Below are positions 29,272 to 38,556 of a stretch of 64,000 nucleotides of DNA, one piece after another. Position 1 is the stretch's first letter. Every line of letters begins with the position of its first letter. The notes below the pieces were generated by a model. That model worked only from the letters and a program-made list of their open reading frames with translations, searched no databases and was not told the DNA's origin. The position numbers were made by a program, and so were the translations under genes. The stretch covers positions 1 to 64,000 of the forward strand of contig JAUWAU010000028.1 in the NCBI GenBank assembly GCA_030601885.1, written 5' to 3'. Origin of the DNA: Armatimonadota bacterium. Its GTDB lineage: Bacteria; Armatimonadota; Zipacnadia; JAUWAU01.

Positions 29272-30790
29272 GGGCTGCTTCCAGTTCTGGCGGGAGCACC
29301 TTGCCCGGATTGCAGATGCCGCCCGGGTCGAAGATTCGCTTCAACTCTCGCATCGCAGACAGATCGGGCTCGTCGAAGATGAGCGGCATGTATTCGATCT
29401 TCTCGCTCCCAATGCCGTGCTCGCCGGTGATGGTGCCCCCGAGGGCGACGCACGCCTGGAGGATCTCGCCGCCGATCCCGGGCACCCTCCGCACCTGTTC
29501 CTCATCGCGATCGTCGAAGAGGATGAGCGGATGCAGGTTCCCATCGCCGGCGTGGAAGACGTTGGCGATCCGCACACCATGCTTCTCTGCGATGGCGGCG
29601 ATCTTCTCGAGCACCTCCGGCAGCTTGGTGCGCGGCACCGTGCCGTCTTGCGTGCAGAAGCTCGGACTCAGACGGCCGATGGCCCCAAAGGCGCCCTTGC
29701 GACTCGTCCACAGCAGCAGCCGCTCCTGCACCGTGCGAGCCATACGGATCTCGCGCACGCGGTTGTTCTGGCAAATCTCCCTGGCCCGGCGCATGCCTTC
29801 GTCCAGGCCGGCTTCGAGCCCGTCGAGCTCGACGATGAGCACGACCTCGGCATCGAGCGGAAAGCCAAAGCCGTATGCGGCTTCCACGGCGCCCACCACG
29901 AGCTTGTCCATCATCTCCAGCGCCACCGGGATGATGCCGGCGGCGATGATGTCCGACACCGCCTGACCGGCGTCCCGCACGGTGTTGAAGATGGCGAGCA
30001 TCGTGCGCACGCCCTGCGGCGCACGCAGCAGGCGCACGATGGCCTTGGTCACGATGCCGAGGGTGCCCTCGGAGCCGATGACGAGTCGCACCAGATCATA
30101 GCCGGGCGCGTCCTCCGTCTTTCCGCCGAGCTGGACCACTTGCCCGGTCGGCAGCACCAACTCCACGCCCAGAACGTGGTTCGCCGTGACTCCGTACTTG
30201 AGGCAATGCGGGCCGCCCGAGTTCTCAGCGATGTTCCCCCCGATGCTGCACGCCTGCTGGCTCGCCGGATCGGGCGCAAAGAAATAGCCGTCCCCCTGCA
30301 CCGCCTCCGTCAGCGCCAGGTTGATAACGCCCGGCTCCACGACCGCGATACGATTCCGCAGGTCGATCTCCAGGATCCTATCCATGCGGTTGAGGGCAAT
30401 GACAACGCCCCCGCCACCGGGTGCCACGGGTAGCTTGCTACCCGTGCGGCCACAGGCCGAGACCTCCACGGGTTGACAAGCAACCCGTGCCACATCTCTC
30501 GCTGCGTGCTGGCCACTGACCACTGACCACTGACCACTGCCTACAGGCGTGCAGCCACCGCTGAGGCCGGTGCCGAGGCCGCGAGGGTAGAAGGGGATCT
30601 TCTCCCGCGCACAGAGCTTGACGATATCCTGCACGTGCGCCGCGTTGCCAACGTGCACGACGACGTCGGGCGTGGCCCGCGCCAGCGTGTAGCCATCGCA
30701 CTCGTACGTGAGCAACTCCTCGGGCCGATGCACGACGGCGTCTCTGCCCGCTATGGACACAAGCTCACGAACGAGGCCGCGTTTCGTCAT
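29264..30790 (-). CDS. glcD: Glycolate oxidase FAD-linked subunit GlcD-like, with an insertion
   Basis: IPFYPRGLGTGLSGG...GGVVIALNRMDRILEIDL; CSIGGNIAENSGGPHCLKYGVT; GGTITGEHGIGSEK. Confidence 0.9.
   Translation of the reverse strand: MTKRGLVRELVSIAGRDAVVHRPEELLTYECDGYTLARATPDVVVHVGNAAHVQDIVKLCAREKIPFYPRGLGTGLSGGCTPVGSGQWSVVSGQHAARDVARVACQPVEVSACGRTGSKLPVAPGGGGVVIALNRMDRILEIDLRNRIAVVEPGVINLALTEAVQGDGYFFAPDPASQQACSIGGNIAENSGGPHCLKYGVTANHVLGVELVLPTGQVVQLGGKTEDAPGYDLVRLVIGSEGTLGIVTKAIVRLLRAPQGVRTMLAIFNTVRDAGQAVSDIIAAGIIPVALEMMDKLVVGAVEAAYGFGFPLDAEVVLIVELDGLEAGLDEGMRRAREICQNNRVREIRMARTVQERLLLWTSRKGAFGAIGRLSPSFCTQDGTVPRTKLPEVLEKIAAIAEKHGVRIANVFHAGDGNLHPLILFDDRDEEQVRRVPGIGGEILQACVALGGTITGEHGIGSEKIEYMPLIFDEPDLSAMRELKRIFDPGGICNPGKVLPPELEAARA
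30422..30540 (+). repeat. Two hairpins plus (CCACTGA)n heptad repeat inside glcD
   Basis: CACGGGTAGC-tt-GCTACCCGTG (30425..30446), CACGGGTTG-acaag-CAACCCGTG-CCACA (30467..30494), CCACTGA x~4 (30513..30539). Confidence 0.8.
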
Positions 30791-30791
30791 C

Positions 30792-31736
30792 TCACACCGT
30801 CGGGAGCTCGTCCGCTGAGCGCGGCGCAGGCTTCACCTTGACCTTGGGGATGAGCTGCTCTGCCGCCTCGATCGCTTTCGCACTCCAGAACGCCTCTCTG
30901 GCCATCCACTTCGTGTCGATGTAATGCGGGTTGATGGACACAGCCCGCCGATACGCCTCAATGGCCTCCCGGCGCTTGCCCTGCGCCAGATAGCCGATGG
31001 CGAGTCCGGCCCAGCAGTCTGCTCTGCCTTGTCTATCAACGTCACTTGTTGGCAGAAGCTCGATGGCCTGCTCCCATTCGCTTACCGCCTCGTCCACCTC
31101 GTCCTGGTCGTATAGCACGTACGCCAAGTTGTTGTGGGCAATGGAACGGCTGTCGTCGAGCTCGATGGCCTTCCGGTACGCTTCGATCGACTTCTTCAGG
31201 TCTCCGATCTCGTATGCAGCAATGCCAAGCGCCACCCACGCCTCCATGTTGTTGGGATCGAGACGAAGAGCCTCCTCGTACTCCGCGACCGCTTCCTCGC
31301 GCCGTTCGGCTCGACCCAGCGCACTGGCGAAGTACCGGCGGACCATGGCATCGTTGGGTGCTTCCTCCACGGCCTTCTCGTAGGCAGCCAGAGCCTCCTC
31401 AGCCCGTCCGCTGCGCTCTAATTGCATCGCCTTCGCCAGATGAAAGCGCGCACGCATGGGGCCGCTCAATTGGTAGGCGATGAAGCCGAGGCCCAGCAGA
31501 AGCAGTCCGCCGGTTATGACGGCCACCCAGACGGCCGTGCGGCTGATGCTCGGCCGCTGCTGAACGGTCGGCACAGCCGGAGGCGGCGGAGCCGCAGGGA
31601 ACGGCGGTGGCGGCTGGGCGGCTGGGGGCGGCACGACAACGGGGCCCTGCGTAGCCATCAATGGCCGACGGCATTGCGCGCACCACTCCGCGCCCTCGGG
31701 ATTCTCATGTCCACAACCCATGCACCGCATCGTCAT
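30792..31736 (-). CDS. Zinc-ribbon / TPR-repeat protein
   Basis: MRCMGCGHENPEGAEWCAQCRRPL zinc ribbon; proline-rich linker; TM; TPR repeats. Confidence 0.7.
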   Translation of the reverse strand: MTMRCMGCGHENPEGAEWCAQCRRPLMATQGPVVVPPPAAQPPPPFPAAPPPPAVPTVQQRPSISRTAVWVAVITGGLLLLGLGFIAYQLSGPMRARFHLAKAMQLERSGRAEEALAAYEKAVEEAPNDAMVRRYFASALGRAERREEAVAEYEEALRLDPNNMEAWVALGIAAYEIGDLKKSIEAYRKAIELDDSRSIAHNNLAYVLYDQDEVDEAVSEWEQAIELLPTSDVDRQGRADCWAGLAIGYLAQGKRREAIEAYRRAVSINPHYIDTKWMAREAFWSAKAIEAAEQLIPKVKVKPAPRSADELPTV

Positions 31737-31824
31737 CACTCCGTGTGGCTCATCGAACGACGGTCGTTGGGAACAGCGCTGGTGGACGTGCCTGCGAGGC
31801 CAGGTTGGCAGCGGCACCGAAGCC

Positions 31825-32574
31825 TCATTCCTCTTCCTCGTCCTCCACGCGACGCTCCAGCCAACGCGCGCGTCGCTGTCTTGCCGCCGGGATCAGTTGC
31901 TCGGCAGCCGTAAGCGCCTTCGGGCTCCAGCAGGCCTGCTTGGCCATCCATTTCATGTCGAGATACCGACGATTCCGGATGGCGGCCCGCCCGTACATAC
32001 CAGCCGCTTGCTGGCGCCTGCCCTGCGCCAGGTAGCCGATTCCGAGTCCAGCCAGGCAGTCCGCCGCACCTCGGCCATCCGCGCGAGTCCTCGGAGGCAG
32101 GCCCAATGCCCTCTCCCACTCCGCAACCGCCCGGTCGATCTTCTCGTCATCGTAGAGCACGAAGGCGAGATTGTTGTGCGCGATACGCAGCCCATGGTCG
32201 AGCGCTATGGCGCGCCGGTACGCTGCCGCGGACCTTTCTGAGTCTCCGACCCGGTAGGCGGCGATGCCGAGCCCGACCCAGGCTTCGGGATTGTCCGGGT
32301 AAAGCTGGACAACCCTCTCATACTGTGCCACAGCTTCTTCGAGCCGTCCCTGCTCCTCCAGGCGCTCTGCCCTCACCAGTTCACGCTTTAGACGCGCCTT
32401 CTGCGCATAGTCATAGGCCATGAAGCCGGCGCCCGCTACGAAGACGGCGGCGCCGACCAGCGCAACCACGACGGACCCACGGCTGCCGGGCGAATCCCGT
32501 CGGGACGCAACGGGGGATGGCGCCCGGTCCGAGGCGTCCTCCTCCTCTATCGATACTTCCTCCTCATCCTGCAT
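31825..32574 (-). CDS. TPR-repeat protein, tandem paralog of 30792..31736
   Basis: Shared blocks GIAAYRVGD, IAHNNLAFVLYDD, GIGYLAQGRR, KWMAKQACWSPKALTAAEQLIP. Confidence 0.7.
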   Translation of the reverse strand: MQDEEEVSIEEEDASDRAPSPVASRRDSPGSRGSVVVALVGAAVFVAGAGFMAYDYAQKARLKRELVRAERLEEQGRLEEAVAQYERVVQLYPDNPEAWVGLGIAAYRVGDSERSAAAYRRAIALDHGLRIAHNNLAFVLYDDEKIDRAVAEWERALGLPPRTRADGRGAADCLAGLGIGYLAQGRRQQAAGMYGRAAIRNRRYLDMKWMAKQACWSPKALTAAEQLIPAARQRRARWLERRVEDEEEE

Positions 32575-32774
32575 GGCCCGTTCTTCACTGCCCTCCCCGG
32601 CGACCAGACGCGCCGCCGGACCGCAGACTCACCTTCGACCCTCGGGAGCGTATCCGGCTCCATCGTGCGTTCACGCACGGACCCGGGGCAATTATCCCCC
32701 ACCGTCGTTCCTTGGTCAAGGGCGCAGCCTTCGGGCCGGGCACCGGCGCTTCGCCAGCCACGACCCCCGAAGCG

Positions 32775-33587
32775 TTACGGGTCAGGCACGAGCCGAATGC
32801 CCCGCGACTCAAGCGCCTGTCGAGTATGGGATGCTGCTCGTTCCAGACTTCGGAGCGCGGCCTCCGCCGAGATGCCGCGGGCCGAGACGAGAATGCGTAT
32901 TCTCACGTCTGGCCCAAAACGCTGCGGCCGCGACTTGATGTAGGCGTCCGGGTGCTTCGCCGCCACCTCAGCCAGCACCGGGCCCAGCACGGATTCGTCG
33001 CCGCAGTCGGCAACGAACACTCGCTCGGCGAAAGCGCCGCTGCCGAAGATACGCCGCAGCGTAGGCCGCAGTGCCCCTCCAAAGATTCCCTTGAGCTCGT
33101 CCGGCACACCGGGGAGCGACACGATCGTGCAGCGGTCCACCTGCAGGAGCACGCCCGGGGCGGCGCCCACGGGATTATCCAATGGCTCAGCCCCGGTGGG
33201 CAACATGGCCATCTTCCGGCGGCTCTCCGTCATCGCCGCATCTTCTACGAATCCCTGCCTCGTGAACCTGTCGTAGGCCGCTTGTACCATGGCCAGCGCC
33301 GCCTCAGATAGGGCGAGCGGCCTGTTGGCCGCCTCGGCGACGGCGGCGACTGTCACATCGTCCGCCGTGGGCCCCAGACCGCCCACCGTGAGAATCAGGC
33401 GTGACCGCCGCGCCAGCGCTCCGCGAACCTCTGCCGTGATGCCCGGCGCATCGTCCAGGATCATGGCCGTGCGCCCGACCTGCCCCCCCAAGCCAGTGAT
33501 CTGCCGGCACAACCAGTGTGTATTCGTGTCCTGGACGTCACCGCTGAGCAGCTCGTTGCCGACAGCTATTATCTCTGCCGTCTCCAT
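32775..33587 (-). CDS. cinA: CinA-like (molybdopterin-binding MoaB/Mog fold) protein
   Basis: ETAEIIAVGNELLSGDVQDTNTHWLCRQITGLGGQVGR; ILTVGGLGPTADDVT. Confidence 0.88.
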   Translation of the reverse strand: METAEIIAVGNELLSGDVQDTNTHWLCRQITGLGGQVGRTAMILDDAPGITAEVRGALARRSRLILTVGGLGPTADDVTVAAVAEAANRPLALSEAALAMVQAAYDRFTRQGFVEDAAMTESRRKMAMLPTGAEPLDNPVGAAPGVLLQVDRCTIVSLPGVPDELKGIFGGALRPTLRRIFGSGAFAERVFVADCGDESVLGPVLAEVAAKHPDAYIKSRPQRFGPDVRIRILVSARGISAEAALRSLERAASHTRQALESRGIRLVPDP

Positions 33588-33613
33588 AGTCGTGCTCCAT
33601 GAGTGATGCTCGA

Positions 33614-34504
33614 TCATGAACCACGCGACCTCAGACGTACGTGGATCGGGAGCGCATCAAACAGAGCCGCCAGGTCGCTCGGCCGCACCACACCGCGCTC
33701 TGTCACGACCGCCGCAAGGCAGGTCAGCGGCGTCATCTCGAAATACGTATTCTCCACACGAACGCCCTCAGCCGGCTCGGCGAGCAGCTCCGCCGGGGCC
33801 TTCGGCTCGTCCAGCCGCGGCTGCAGGCATCCGGTGCCGAGTACCTTCTCCGAACCGCACAAAACGTACACGGGCACACTTGCGCGACACGCGGCGAGAG
33901 CCAGCGGATAGGTGCCTATCTTGTTGATGATGCCATCCGGGGTGATGCCATCGGCGCCGATCCCCACAGCATCCACTTGCCCGGCATGCTGCGGCCCGGC
34001 CGCATCCGCGATCAGCGTCACGGGAACGCCCTCGGCTGCCAGCCGCCTGGCCAGCGTGACGCCCTCGAGCATCGGCCGCGACTCGGTGCAGATCACCTGG
34101 GCGCACCGACCCCGTTTCCGCGCCTCAATCAGCCACCGCAGCACGACAGAACTGAACGAGTGAGTGATGACGATGGCGTTTCTCGGCAAGAGCCGCCATG
34201 CCGCGGACGCTATCGCCCGAGGGCGCTCATGGAGCGCGGTCTTCAGGCGCTCCAGGTGTCTTCGGACGGCGAACGATAGGCCGGTTTCGGGCGCGTTGTC
34301 GGCCGCCAGGAGTGCAGTATTGACGACGTTGATTATGGACACCATGGCCGGCTGAGCCGCGAGCAGCTCCTGGGCTACTTCCCAGAGCTTGACGAGACCG
34401 TCGCCGACCGCGGCACACAGCACATCGCACGCCCGCGCCGCCAGCTCCGTGGCGCCTGAGGTGTTGTCATCGGCAATGGCCTTGATTTCGGCGAACACGT
34501 CCAT
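33614..34504 (-). CDS. eIF-2B alpha/beta/delta-related protein
   Basis: SRPMLEGVTLARRLAAEGVPVTLIADAA...VDAVGIGADGITPDGIINKIGTYPLALAA. Confidence 0.85.
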   Translation of the reverse strand: MDVFAEIKAIADDNTSGATELAARACDVLCAAVGDGLVKLWEVAQELLAAQPAMVSIINVVNTALLAADNAPETGLSFAVRRHLERLKTALHERPRAIASAAWRLLPRNAIVITHSFSSVVLRWLIEARKRGRCAQVICTESRPMLEGVTLARRLAAEGVPVTLIADAAGPQHAGQVDAVGIGADGITPDGIINKIGTYPLALAACRASVPVYVLCGSEKVLGTGCLQPRLDEPKAPAELLAEPAEGVRVENTYFEMTPLTCLAAVVTERGVVRPSDLAALFDALPIHVRLRSRGS

Positions 34505-34796
34505 GGTCGGTGCTCAGTCGTTAGTAGGTAGTTCTCAGTTCGACGCGCGCTGCCGGCTTTCCCGCGCAGTGCCTGCCGCTCCGCCGGATGCCGTACGCAG
34601 TGATGCATTTCTCCCGTCCTCTGCTGCCTCCTCTGGCCATCGCCCGTGACGCACATCACATGGCCCACGCCAGGAGCCCGCACCATGATCGTCGAACATT
34701 GAAGAGAGTGCGGCCAGCGAGAAGCGTCCGTTTGCGCCGGCGCGACCGGCCACTCGCTGCTGGTCACTGACTGCCGCGTGCGCCTTGGAGGTGCAA

Positions 34797-36149
34797 ATGA
34801 TGAGACAACCGAGCGTCTGGTTCCTTGGCATCGGTCTGCTGATTGCGTCCGTCGGCTGCGGCGGGGGCGGAGGGCGTCGGCGCCCGCCATTGGGCGAAGG
34901 CCTGACGAGGGCACTGCCGCTGGAGGCAGGAAACGCCTGGCACCTGCGCACACTCGGAGGGCAGAGCGATGACACCGGATCGCCGGCATGGCCGATCTCG
35001 GTATACGGCCCGGTGTCGTTTCACGGCCATTCGGCCTATGCCATCGAGGACTTCCGCGAGCGCGTCATACTATACGTCAGCTCCACAAGCCACGGCATAC
35101 GCTACTACGGCCGCCGAAACCTGGCTGACCAGGAGAACCCCGACGAGTGGCTCGTTCCGCCGGGCTACATACCCGACGGCGTACTGCCTCGCGAGTGGGA
35201 CGAGCAGCCGGTGATGATCATGTCAGATGCCGGGTCCAGGTACGGCTACTTCGTGTACGAGGTGCCGGGGTTTGAGGACATCGACACCCCGGCGGGCACC
35301 TTTGCCGATACCTACGCCATTGGATTCGGCGCCGGCGACGACTCGGGAGCCGTGCCTGACGTGCTCCTCAACCTCGCGCCAGACGTCGGCATTGTCTACG
35401 TCACGAGCTGGGGCGAGCCCGGCGTGGCCCGGAGCGCGGGCGTGCCCCTGCAGCCCCGCACTGCCACGGCCGTGGAGCGTATGCTGACGAGTGCCTACGT
35501 GGACGGATACGGCATTGGCTTGGGTGGCGGGCAGCGATACAACGTCAGCGCCTGCTTCCCGCTCCACGACGGTGATCTGCGGCAATTCGTAGGAACGGAA
35601 CCGTGGTCGCAGACGGTGTCGGGCCCGACGAGCTTCGCCGGCTACGAGGACGTGTTCCTGCTCGACGAAGGACTGCAGAGCCCCAGAGCGGAGTACTGGC
35701 GGGTGGAGCCTGGTATCGGCATTCAACTCCTCGGCCAGGAAGAGGCGGCGCAGGCCTCGGTGCGCGGCGCCGGGCAGCGGCGGTGGTTGAGTCGCCACGC
35801 CGCTGGGCAGCGCAGCCGGGTGCCAATCGTCTTCACCCCGGCGTGGGAGCTTCCCGACGGCATCCGCATCGGGGAGTTTGCTGACTACATGGTGCCAGAC
35901 CAGTCCGGCGATATCGAGCGGAACGTGCTCGTAGACGTTGCCACGGTGAGCGTCCCGGCCGGAACCTTCCCCAATTGCCTGGTCTACGTTGCATCCCTTC
36001 GCGACCCGGACGGGGCCGAGTGGGACCGGCTCCTGCACACCTACGCGCCGGGGATCGGCCCGGTCCGCGTGTACTTCCCGGCTGATATGTCCGGATGGGA
36101 GCTGTCCTACGCCCGCATCGCCGGCGTCGAGTACGGCAGTGGGCCGTGA
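34797..36149 (+). CDS. Putative secreted lipoprotein of unknown function
   Basis: Lipobox-like LLIASVGC followed by poly-Gly; no family recognised. Confidence 0.5.
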   Translation: MMRQPSVWFLGIGLLIASVGCGGGGGRRRPPLGEGLTRALPLEAGNAWHLRTLGGQSDDTGSPAWPISVYGPVSFHGHSAYAIEDFRERVILYVSSTSHGIRYYGRRNLADQENPDEWLVPPGYIPDGVLPREWDEQPVMIMSDAGSRYGYFVYEVPGFEDIDTPAGTFADTYAIGFGAGDDSGAVPDVLLNLAPDVGIVYVTSWGEPGVARSAGVPLQPRTATAVERMLTSAYVDGYGIGLGGGQRYNVSACFPLHDGDLRQFVGTEPWSQTVSGPTSFAGYEDVFLLDEGLQSPRAEYWRVEPGIGIQLLGQEEAAQASVRGAGQRRWLSRHAAGQRSRVPIVFTPAWELPDGIRIGEFADYMVPDQSGDIERNVLVDVATVSVPAGTFPNCLVYVASLRDPDGAEWDRLLHTYAPGIGPVRVYFPADMSGWELSYARIAGVEYGSGP

Positions 36150-36258
36150 CGCGTATCCGGTGATCGCGGGCACCCATTGCGGCCCGGCCTCGTGCGAGCA
36201 GGCTGAAACCGTTGAAGGTGAACTGTGCCAGGCTTGTAGGGTTTTTACATTTTTCTAG

Positions 36259-36284
36259 CAGGAATGCAAACACCGTAACGAGAA
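36259..36284 (+). promoter_or_regulatory. Leader motif CAGG-N19-GAA (copy B)
   Basis: tttttacatttttctagCAGGaatgcaaacaccgtaacgaGAActaggg. Confidence 0.45.
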
Positions 36285-36417
36285 CTAGGGTTGAAGCACA
36301 GTGCCTGGGCCGGCTGCAGGCAGGCGCCGGGCCTGAACGCGCCTGCCGGGGAGGGGATCGGCAAGGCGGGGGCCTGTCCGGAGCGATAGTGTGTGCCTTC
36401 CGAAGGGGATCACGTAT

Positions 36418-38254
36418 GTACCTGCGAGGAGTTGCTCGTGTCCGCGCGCAGGGAGACAGCATCAAACCCAAGCTCAGACTCTGGCTCGGCTTGCTGGGCG
36501 CATGTACGCTTTGCACAGTCGCTGCGTCCATCTCGATCGCCCAGGCACAGCCATCCGTCGCGCCAGTCAATCCGGCCTTTGGGGCCTTTCGATTGGCACT
36601 GGCGCGCGGGATGTGGCCGACAATCACACCTCAGGGGTACGCACTGGGGGATATCCCCCTGTTGATAGACATGAGCCAAGTACGGCAGCAAATACCTCGG
36701 CCCGCGTTCCCCCGAGAGGGGTACGACCCATACTATGACCTGCGGGATGTCTCCGGCAAACTCCCGTCGGTGAGGAACCAGGGAGGCTGCGGGAGCTGCT
36801 GGGCGTTCGCCACCTACAGCTCGCTCGAGTGTTGTCTGAGGCCTGGAGAGATATGGGACTTTTCCGAGCACCACCTCACGAACACCCACGGATTTGATTG
36901 GGGGCCTTGTGACGGCGGCAACCGTGATATCTCCGCCGCATATCTGGCGCGGTGGAGCGGGCCGATCGATGAGGCAGATGATCCGTATGACGACGACCCG
37001 CTCACCGGCTCGCCGTCGGGTTTGTCCCCACAAAAGCACATACAGGGATTCCTCTACCTCCCAGTACGTACGAGTTCGACCGATAATGACACCGTCAAGC
37101 AGGCTGTCATGGACTACGGCGCGATCCACACGTCTATGCGTTGGGACGACGCGCGTTACAATTCCAGCTACTATGCGTACTACTACCCTGGCGGCCTCAA
37201 CACCAACCACGCGATCGCCATCGTCGGCTGGGATGATGACTTCTCGAAGAGCAAGTTCAATCCCCCCCAGCCCAGCGGCGACGGCGCCTTCATCATCAGG
37301 AATAGCTGGGGCACGGGCTTCGGAGAATCCGGCTATTTCTACATCTCGTATTATGACACAAAGCTCGGACGAACGCACAACACACTATTCCTGGAGGCCG
37401 AGGAGACGACCAACTACCCGACGGTCTACGAGTACGATCCCCTTGGTTGGGTTAGTGGTCTTGGTTGGGACGACCACGATTGGTTCGCCAACGTTTTCAC
37501 CACTGCCTATTTGGGCGAGGAATTGCGCGCGGTGAGCTTTCACGCCGCCGTGGCGAGTTCGAGCTACCAGGTCAGCATTTATCGAAATCCGACCACCCCG
37601 CCGGCCAGCGGCACTGCGGTGGCCACGGAAAGCGGCACCTTCACCTACGGCGGCTACCACACCGTAACGCTGAGCAGCCCAGTTACGCTCAGCGCCGGCG
37701 ACACATTCTCTATAGTGGTCGAGCTCACCACTCCTGGCTACGCCTGGCCCATTCCCATCGAGTATGTTTATCCAGGCTATAGCAGTGGGGCCACGGCCTT
37801 GGCCGGGCAGAGCTACATCAGCCCCGATGGGTCGGCATGGATGGACCTCACGGGCTGGGATCCCACCGCCAACTGCTGCATCAAGGCGTTCACGTCCCCG
37901 GGCCCCACGGCTGTGCGCGTGACGGACCTCTCCGCGCAGGCCGAATGCCGCCGGATTCGCCTGACCTGGCGGACGGCCATTGAAAGCAACACGGTGGGCT
38001 TCAACGTACTGAGGTCGGAACGGAAGCGGGGGCCATTCCAGAGAGTCAACACCAGGCTCATCCCGGCAGCCGCCCAGACGGACGAACTTGGCCGCTATTC
38101 GTTCCTTGATGAGACCGTGCGACCGGGCTCCGTCTATTACTATCGCATCGCCGAGGTACTGGCAAACGGGATGGTCGTGGAACATCCCGAGACCGCGAGC
38201 GGAGCGGCCTGGAGGGTCCGACTGGCGGATTTCGTTTGTCCGGAACTGCACTGA
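36418..38254 (+). CDS. Secreted papain-like (C1) cysteine peptidase with lectin-like and FN3-like C-terminal regions (start ~36418)
   Basis: LPSVRNQGGCGSCWAFATYSSLE active-site Cys; NTNHAIAIVGWDDDF active-site His; IIRNSWGTGFGESGYFYISY active-site Asn. Confidence 0.88.
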
Positions 38255-38480
38255 CTGCTGACCCCGTAGCCCCATGCCGATCGGCTCGGCGAGTGCAACA
38301 GGTCATCACATGGGCGACTGTCCGGCTCGTGCGACAACGCGGTTGTCGCCGCGCCCCAATGACCGCCTGGCACGCCTCGTAGCACATCAACCCTACGGCA
38401 GCAGTGGCCAACTGCGCGGCGCTCAGGCGAACGCCCCGTCGCCGAGTGTGTCCCATTGGACGCGTCTTGGCTTACGTTGG

Positions 38481-38506
38481 CAGGTGTGCGCGTGCCTTAC
38501 CGCGAA
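38481..38506 (+). promoter_or_regulatory. Leader motif CAGG-N19-GAA (copy D)
   Basis: cttacgttggCAGGtgtgcgcgtgccttaccgcGAAcccttgctataga. Confidence 0.4.
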
Positions 38507-38556
38507 CCCTTGCTATAGATGGGGGCCCGTGTCTGCCTGCGGAAGGAGATGACGGT

